A stretch of DNA of 64,000 nucleotides, from positions 496,001 through 560,000 of the forward strand of contig JAMZAV010000305.1 of assembly GCA_024449915.1 (NCBI GenBank). Direction: 5' to 3'. Both the position numbers and the translations under genes were made by a program. Each line of letters opens with the position of its first letter. Positions within the stretch are counted from its first letter, which is position 1. Origin of the DNA: Sweltsa coloradensis. Taxonomy: Eukaryota > Arthropoda > Insecta > Plecoptera > Chloroperlidae. Below, in pieces: positions 21,501 through 30,500 of the stretch. Below the pieces are notes generated by a model, which saw nothing but the letters and a program-made list of their open reading frames with translations, ran no database searches and was not told the DNA's origin.

Positions 21501-24500
21501 CAACTTCCAGATGATGAGGACATCAATGAAGAAGAAAACGAGCCTAGTGATTGGTGGAAAGAACTTGCTGGCGCTGAGGAAGTATTGGGTGTACCGATTT
21601 CTACAGAAAAACTCTCTAGGGTAATTTTTTTTTACCATATAGCAGTCCGGTCTGCTGCCTACACTCGTAGGGTGTATCTACCCAAGATAGTAAGATGGTC
21701 TTTGGATACTATACAAACTATACAGACATCATTTGAGTTGACTGTTCTGATTTTTATTTATACTTTGGTAGATAGGGCCTAAGCCAATAATGAGAATGGC
21801 CAGTTTAAAAAATTGTTCATTTAAAATAGACTTCAAGGCTAGTTTCAATAAACATTGCCACAGTGACATTTTGTTCAAGTTAGGGGAAATAGACTTGCAG
21901 TACCTACTGTTGCTTCTATGCAACAGAAGACAGGCAGGGCCCAATATCATGTCATTTATTCCCGGTATAAGTTGTTATGAATGGACTGGTATATGTAGAG
22001 ATCCATGGCAGATAAGGCTGTTAAGTCTGAGCACACTTCTTCCATTATCAGAAATTTTTAATCGAAAAAATAATAAATCAAATGTTTTTTCCATGGCATC
22101 CACAGCCATGTAAATCAGCAGATTTGCAAAGAACACTAAAAATTTGCACATCTTTTGTATACATATATTATTTGTTGCAGAGTTATGCTTGAGATCGTAA
22201 AAGAAAATAAAGGCGTATTATTGGGCGTAAATGTTTGGAATAGCCTAGGACTATCATACATTGTTATTGCATTAGGCTTTTGGTAGATGATGGAAACTAA
22301 TGTTTTTGTGCGGCCATGTTGGTCGTCAAAAAGTCGTGCAGGCCTAGGGTTTGCCTAGAGAGAGCATAGGGCTTATGTCAAACTGTTATGTTAGTATAAA
22401 TTTTAGCTAGTCTATAGCCTAATCGAACTTAGAGCCTACATGTTTATTATAATAATTTCTACTCTGGTGCCTAGCCCGGGACGGTTTTCTGATTTGTTTT
22501 ATGAGAGTTTATGACAACTCTTCTCGTTTTAATCATAGACGCAACATTTAAAATGTCCGCCATCTGTTTACATATTTTCTTACCCGTGCGAGGGGATAAG
22601 TCTTCATGAATTGGATTCGGAGTTATACCGCACTTATACACCTAACTCTGCTTATACCGGGATAAAAATGTACATGAATCGGGCCCAGGGGAGGAGGGAA
22701 GTTGTTTTTTTTGCCACAGATCTGCTGTTTGCTATCCTATCTCCATCAAGACGTACTTATCAATAAAACATTTTATTATTACTAACAGAAATATCTTGCC
22801 AGTCACCCTGTGGTTTGAAGTTCTGGGTTTTCCTGTAAAATTTTCTGTATGGGTCATTCTTCGTGTTTTGCTATTTGTGATTTTTTATTTCCATTCAAAA
22901 GAATATGATTGTTAAAAGTTAAAACTCTCAATCTGAATCTCTGTCATTTTCTGTCCATCTTTTTTTAAACATTTATTTTTAAAATCTGAAATGGATTAGG
23001 ATGTGCTTTGAATCAAAATGTCCGGTTTATTTTTGGTTTATTTTTATTAAGGACGCGTCAACCGTTAGGTCATAATGCACCACTCTAGCCTAAGGGGGGG
23101 GGGGAGGAGGGGCCCATGCTGGTCAGAACCAGCCACGGGTAAGGGGAGGAAGGGGGGTTTCTCACGTCGCGGTCGTCATCGTCTTTGTCAGCGTTCGTTG
23201 TGTCATTGTCATCGTCGCCGGGGGGTCGTCAAGGGAAGGGGACAAGGTCCCCGACGACGATTGCCAGAGCTCGCCTCTAGTTTCGGGGAGTAAGATACTC
23301 CGCTCTTTCTAGCTGATGTTTGCGAGGTGGACTTTTTCTCTTGAATCGCCTTTTACGATTAGCAGAGCCATGCTCTGGGCCAATTCTACCCCGAGATTAT
23401 ACTAGGCCATATTAGTGGCAATTCTTAAATTTTCTTACAAAATATGACATTCATGAAAATACTGTAATGTAATTAATTTTATGTACCGTATGTAATACCT
23501 TGTTTACATTACTAGCATATTACGCGGGTAGGTCTAATTACGCGGGTTATTTCTGTGTGTGAACGCTTGAAAGTTGCTAAGCTGGTATAAAATGTTACAA
23601 GGGTAATTTAGGCGGGTTACTCGCGTAACTTTGTTGTTGTTATTTAGTTACCATGGTAAGTTGATTGTCGGTCATAACCTTACTTTCAAGCTTCTAGCTC
23701 GAACGTGTTCTTCTGTTTTATTCTTCCTATTAACTTATCTGAGAAGTCAAATTTCACTAACTAGGAAAACGCTTAAGTCCCGCCGCGTTGATGGATGAGC
23801 GTAATTGGTTCATTGAGCTGCCATGTGTTATACAGATGGTATTTAAATTGATTTCATTTTCCCATTGCTAATGGCTTGCGAACACGCTTGGCTATATTGT
23901 TGTGAAAAAAATCATTACAAACGGTAAGCATGTAGGTGTTAAAGCCAAGAAAATTGTTTTAAACTGAAAAAAGCCTAAAATTGCGATTTTCATGAGAAAT
24001 AATCTAGGATTACCACGCTCAAATATTGCACAAAAATATTAATCATAAACTAGACTAGTTCTGTATAAAATCATTACAATCGAATAAGCATTAGGTGTTA
24101 TAAATTGAAGACATTGTTTAAAAAATCGTTCAAAACCACGTAAATTGACTTTTTTTGACGATATTTATTTATCGACTGTCATGCTCAAATATTTCACATG
24201 AATATTTAATTATAAAATTAAGGTTCTGTGAAATAATAATTACATCGAATAAGGTATATGGTGTTACTATAAAGTCGAAAGAAAAGGTAACTTTAGTATT
24301 TTTTAAACTCGATATTGATGCTATCATCAAATTGCAATGTTAATGGAAATAATTTTTAGCATTGTGCTTTAAAACGTGGCAGTTCTAGTTAGAGATTTAC
24401 TAAGAGGCTCCTTAAAATTTTAGGTCCAATGAAGTATGCGCCATAGCCAGAAATCGTGTTAACAATTACCACAAATACAAATAAAAGCAAAAACAAAAAG

Positions 24501-27500
24501 TAAAACGAAAAAATCGAAAATTGCGATTAAGCATGAGAAATAATTTCGAATCGATTTTTTCGTTCTTGGCATTTCTAAGTTCAGAGATTTTAAAGGTCTC
24601 CAGAAAATTTCATCGCAATTGGAGTATCGGTTTAGCCGGAATCGTGTTAACAAACGCACAAAAATACAAACAAAAAGGAAAAACCAAAAAAATCGTAAAA
24701 TTGCTATTTCAAGAGAAATAATTTTTCGATCGATTTTTCGTACGTGGCAGTTCTAAGTTCAGAGATTTCAAAGGTCTCCAGAAAATTTCATCGCAATTGG
24801 AGTATCGGTTTAGCCGGAATCGAGTTAACAAACACACAAAAATACAGAAAAAAAAGAAGAAAAAAACAATCCGGATTTTTTTCTTCAGTGTAGTAGAATG
24901 GAATCTTCGCTTCGCTCATCCAATGAAGAAAGTAAAAGTAATACATTGATTCAAATCTTCGGTCAGCCGGAGATGAAAATTACAGCTGCAGTTTTAAGGC
25001 TATTGTACCACCTCTGGCCGATAATTTGAAAGTCGAAGAAACATGTCTGAAAAGTTTGCTGAATGTAAGAAGGCCTTTAAAATAACAGAAAAAAATGTGA
25101 ATTTTTTTGGGCGGGACATAACCTCACTTTTGGAAATTAGATTTAGATTTTTGTACAAAAGTGTAATATACAAATCTAGTTCAAAATTAAATTTTGAGAA
25201 TCGGTTTTCTGGACATAGTTTCTAAACACCTTTAGCTATAACTTGACTGTAGCTAAAATAGTTTTCTGAAAATAACAGTCGGTATACGAATTTTTTTGTC
25301 AAACGGTACAAATACGAGTTTTGTACCGTTTGCCAAAAAATTCGTACACCAACTGTTATTTTCAGAAAACTATTTTAGCTCTTGTCAAAGCTATAGCTAA
25401 AGGTGTTAAGAAACTACCGTATTTCCAGAAAACCGATTCTCAAAATTTAATTTTGAACTAGATTTGTATATTACACTTTTGTCCAAAAATCTAAAATTTA
25501 ATTTCCTAAAGTGAGGTTATGTTCCGTCCAAAAAAATTCACAATATTTTTTTCTGTTATTTAAGGATCCAAATGCTCCAGTACGCTGATGACGTCACCCT
25601 GTACTGTATTGTGGTCACTCAAGAGGATGCAGATGCCCTCCAAGCAGACCTAGATGACATTCAGATCTGGTGCGACAAAAATGGCATGTCGCTCAACGCC
25701 CTCAAGTGCAAGATGATGGATATCACGCGCGCTCGCACCCCACTTTACTTCATGTACACCATCGATGGTGTCCCACTCGAGTACGTCGACAAGCAGTGCC
25801 TCCTCGGCGTTCACATCACAAGCGACCTCCGATGGAACGTGCACACCGACATCGTGCGGGCCAAGGCGTTGCAGGTGCTGGGTTTCGCGGCCCGCAACCT
25901 GCACGCCTCGCGTCAAGAGGATGGCCTACCTGTCGCTAGTCAAGCCCTCCACGACTTTCGGCCTCCCCGCCTGGCACCCAACCACCATCGAGAACACTAC
26001 CAAGCTTGAGAGGGTGCAGAAAAGGGCGCTGCATTTCATACATGGCCGTAACCTCCCCCCACCCTGTGACCAGAAGCAGGTCTATGCCAATGATCATGCA
26101 CCTGCAGTACACAGACCTGGTGTTTTTTAAAAGATGCCTCGGCGGTGCCACTGATTTTGACGTGTGCGCACGTATCATCCAGGGCCGCGTGTTGAGAGGC
26201 GACGATAGTAGGCACCCCCGCCTCCAACCCCCTCCTGCCAAAGGAGTGCTCGGCCGACGTGCTTTTTCTTTCCGGGTTGTTAACCAATGGAACGACCTGC
26301 CGCCCGCCCTCAAAGACTGCTCAGTGAGACATTTCCCTTTCCTGTGCAGGGAGCACTTATGGGAGAACCAACTGCATGTGCTAAATTAGTTAGTTTCACG
26401 TGCTTCATCAAGGCTCTTCGCGGCACGAGATTTCCACAGATTTTGAGTGTTTTAGCAAGATATTTGCTAGCGTCGACGCCGTTTCTTGTTGTAAATTTAA
26501 CAAACAAGAATAAACAATAAATAAAATAAATAAAAATAAAAGCCTTCTTTCATTCAGCAAACTTTTCAGACATGTTTCTTCGACTTTCAAATTATCGGCC
26601 AGAGGTGGTACAATAGCCTTAAGGTTAAATGTTATTGAGAACGCGCAGCCTTCTCTATTGTTTCCGAAAACGTTATGTTTAGGTGGCCAATGAACTACTC
26701 GATACGATCGTAATTCAAAGTAAGTGTGAACGATAGTGGTTACCTAGGTAATATATACCCACGTAGTAACTACAGTAATGTAAACGTGGTATAATTTCCT
26801 ATAGCAGTAACAATGTTACAGTATCATCTTGAATCATGTGTTGCTTTGTACTATGTACAGATTTGGAACGAGACACAGGAATGGTTGAAAGCTAGTACGA
26901 GAGCAGCTGAAACGACAGAAGGAGAAGATGCAAGTGAAAGATACAGCGCTAAAGAAATTCACAAAAAAGCAGTCTCAACTCTGGCACAGCTCACCGCGAT
27001 ATCTGTAGAACAATTTCACAAAGGAGCTGAACTACTGTTGGTTAAAGAGAAGCGAGACTCTTCAGAAGAAGCCAAGACTCTGAAGCAGTAAGTATTAGGC
27101 CTATCAGTTATTACTTATTAGTTATTAGTTAGGGGAAGATCCACAATAGATCCTATATATTCGTACTTAGACAGGCCATGGAAAAGAGTTGGGAGCTTGG
27201 AAGAAGAATGAGTATGGTCTTCTTAGACATAGTAAAAGCGTAAAAGCAAGGAAAGTGGTATGGGAGAGTCTGGAAAGAAAAGGAGGACTGATAGACAGGG
27301 TAAAAAGTATGTATGAAGTTTGTGAAAGCTGTGTGAAAACACAATTTGGATTGTCAGGGTGGTTCCAAATAACAACAAGGTTATGGCAAGGAAGTGTGTT
27401 GTCACCTCTGTTATTCATAATCGTGATGGATGACATCCACAACAAGGTAAAGATGGAGGCAATGGAAGATGTAGAGGTTATGTTGTTTGCTGATGACTTG

Positions 27501-30500
27501 GTGGCATGGTCCGAGCATGAGGAGGTACTGCAAAGTCTAGATATATAGACTTGTGGAATAGAAACATAGAAGAAGCAGGTATGAAAATAAGCATTATAAA
27601 GAGTGAGGTTGTAACTATGCCAGGAGAAGGGGACACAGGGAATTATCAAGCACAGATAAACATTGGAGGTGAAACCCTGAAAGTGGTGGATAGTTTTAGT
27701 TATCTAGGAAGTGAAGTAATGGAAAGTGGAAAGATTAAAAGGGAAATTAACATCAGAATAAAAAATGCCAGAAACAGTGGCGTAGGAACGGGGGGGGATG
27801 GGGGGGAAACTCCCCCCCACTTGTTGGCTTGACCCCCCCAAAGCCAGGTATAGCTTGTTGGGTGATTTTTAGGATTTTTACTACAGTCGGGCTAGCAAAC
27901 AAAAAGGAAGATTTTTGGTAACATTTTTTAGAAAGATTTAGTAAGAGACGTGATTTGCGAGACTAGACTATAGCCATCTGATTTTAGACTAATATTCATT
28001 ATATTTTGTGTGCAGTGTTTTCACTCCCAAGCAGACTGTCGACCGATTTCAGTCAGGTAATCAATCTTCAATGCAATATAAGCTTCAAAATGTAACCCTT
28101 GTTTATAATTAAAAGTCACCTGAAAACGTGTTTTAGGCCACCTATCAAAAAAAAAAAAAAAAAAAAAAACCGCCTACGGCGAAATAGCCTCCGGCGGCTG
28201 GGGCTTCGCCCCGGACCCCGGTTTTCCCACCCAACCTCGTAGTCAACGTTAGTGTGACCCCCCCACTGAAAAAATAGTTCCTACGCCACTGGCCAGAAAC
28301 TTTTATTAGTGTGTGAAAGGCCTGGTGTGGGATAGGGAAATACGGTACCCATTCAGTGTAAGATGACACTATATAAAACTTATTTCATACCGATCCTTAC
28401 ATATGCAGCAGAAACCTGGACAATGGGAGATCGAGAGGAGAGATGAGATTCCTGAGGAGCACAGTGGGCAAGACAAGAAGATACAGAATAAGAAACACGG
28501 ACATTAGAGAAATGCTAGGTGTAGAAAAGTTAAGTGACAGAATAGGAAGTACAAGGTTGAGATGGTATGGACATATGAAACGAATGGAGGAAAATAGGAT
28601 GCCCAAGAAAATGTATGAAAGAAGAATTGAAGAAGGAAGAAGAAGACTGGGTAGACCAAGGAAGAGATGGAAGAACATCATAGCAGGAGACTTGGAGGCA
28701 AGAGGAGAAAGCTGGGAAGATGTGGAAGAGATACGATTGTGGGTGGATAGAAAGAAATGGTAAAATTTTGTTCCTAAACCCAAGCTGACCCTGCCAGAAG
28801 CAGGAAACGGCGATGGATAATGATGATGATGAGTTATTAGTTAGTACTAACAACTAATAGAATAGAACATACCTACAGTCTACTCATTTCTGCCATTTTA
28901 GCATTACAGTACATTGGTAATGAAGAGTGAAATTAGAAAACAGAATTTCTTTCCAAAGACACCAAATGAAAAAGTGCAAATGTGGTGTAACCTTCTGCTT
29001 TGTAATGGAAGCCATGTGCTGCTACAACAAATGGTGGCCACTTCTGTGATTTTGTAATTTTATTTAGTCATGGATCTTTCACACGTGTAAACAAAGTCAC
29101 GTGTATCGTTTGATAACCGTTTTTTTTTGTTTTACATCGTCTCTCATAACAGTACTGTACCAATAAATATGTTAGCAAATTACAGTTACTTGTGCTTCTA
29201 CTGACCATGTGCCTGTGAAAGGTTATTAACCAGCTCATTACTACGCCTCGCTAACATTTCCATCTCCTACCTGGCAGCCTCGTGTAATTAAAACTTAAAA
29301 GTTTTTAATGGAATGGAATTTCAATTTGTACATAAATAATATATTTCTGAAAACATATCCAATGGCTAATTCTACAACCAATCACAGTCAACTTGCCAAG
29401 GTTATATTATTTTTCACTTTCTCTTCAAGTAGAACATGCTCGACAATTTGAAACGCGGAAAAAAGCAAAAAGTAATATATATATCTTCTTGATCATTGGT
29501 TGTTCAATTAGTTTGGAAAAGGCCAAATGGCTAGTTTAGTTTAGATTGGAGAAGGGTTGACAGGTTGGGAAAGCATAGAGATAAAGCCCAGCCTGAAGGG
29601 CTGGGGGCGACAAAACTTTTCACCTGCTGATGACAACAGTAGCTAATTTAAAGTTGTTACCTTAATCCACGACGCGTTTCGTCCTTCTGGGACTCTTCAG
29701 GCGGATGGTGGCCACTAAAAATCAGCTAACTACATGCAACCAAAACTCACAACACATAACCAAACCTGTGGTAGGGCCACGCAAGAAGTAAATTCTGCAA
29801 GCATGTTGTCATCATCAGCAAGGTTACTTCACACACCATTCACACACCAGTATGAATGGTGTGTGAAGTAACCTTGCTGATGATGACAACATGCTTGCAG
29901 ATTTTACTTCTTGCGTGGCCCTACCACAGGTTTGGTTATGTGTTGTGAGTTTTGGTTGCATGTAGTTAGCTGATTTTTAGTGGCCACCATCCGCCTGAAG
30001 AGTCCCAGAAGGACGAAACGCGTCGTGGATTAAGGTAACAACTTTAAATTAGCTACTGTTGTCATCAGCAGGTGAAAAGTTTTGTCGCCCCCAGCCCTTC
30101 AGGCTGGGCTTTATGTTCTCTATGCTTTCCCAACCTGTCAACCCTTCTCCAATCTAAACTATCTTCTTGATCAGTTAGTTTAGATTGGAGAAGGGTTGAC
30201 AGGTTGGGAAAGCATAGAGAACATAGAGCCTGAAGGGCTGGGGGCGACAAAACTTTTCACCTGCTGATGACAACTGCAGCTAATTTAAAGTTGTTACCTT
30301 AATCAACGACGCGTTTCGTCCTTCTGGGACCCTTCCTTCCCTTCCCCTTCCTTCTTGATCAGTTAGCTGTATTTGACCAATAATTGAGGTATTTTCTAAT
30401 ATTACAAATAAAATAGGATAGTCCCACCAATAGAAATACAATAGCCCCCATATTATGCCAGATAATGTCAAAGGGTGAAACAAAGAAATATGTAGACCAA

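Larger units (their letters stand above)
29538..30160. mobile_element. Inverted dimer of the hammerhead-ribozyme repeat (long palindrome)
   Basis: Arms 29538-29842 and 29853-30160 are near-perfect reverse complements around a 10-base loop. Each arm is one copy of the body seen at 10785-11080, placed tail-outward with the HHR in each arm. Both ends are AGTTTAGATTGG and its mirror. It lies in intron 5 of FAM114A. Confidence 0.9.

Noticed and set aside
23075..23293. Arg/Gly-rich small protein
   Set aside because: It reads through a G-run within a dispersed repeat and has no domain.
25572..26389. Host gene with reverse transcriptase-like protein
   Set aside because: Frameshifts, LINE domain order and an A/T-rich tail show a dead LINE fragment.
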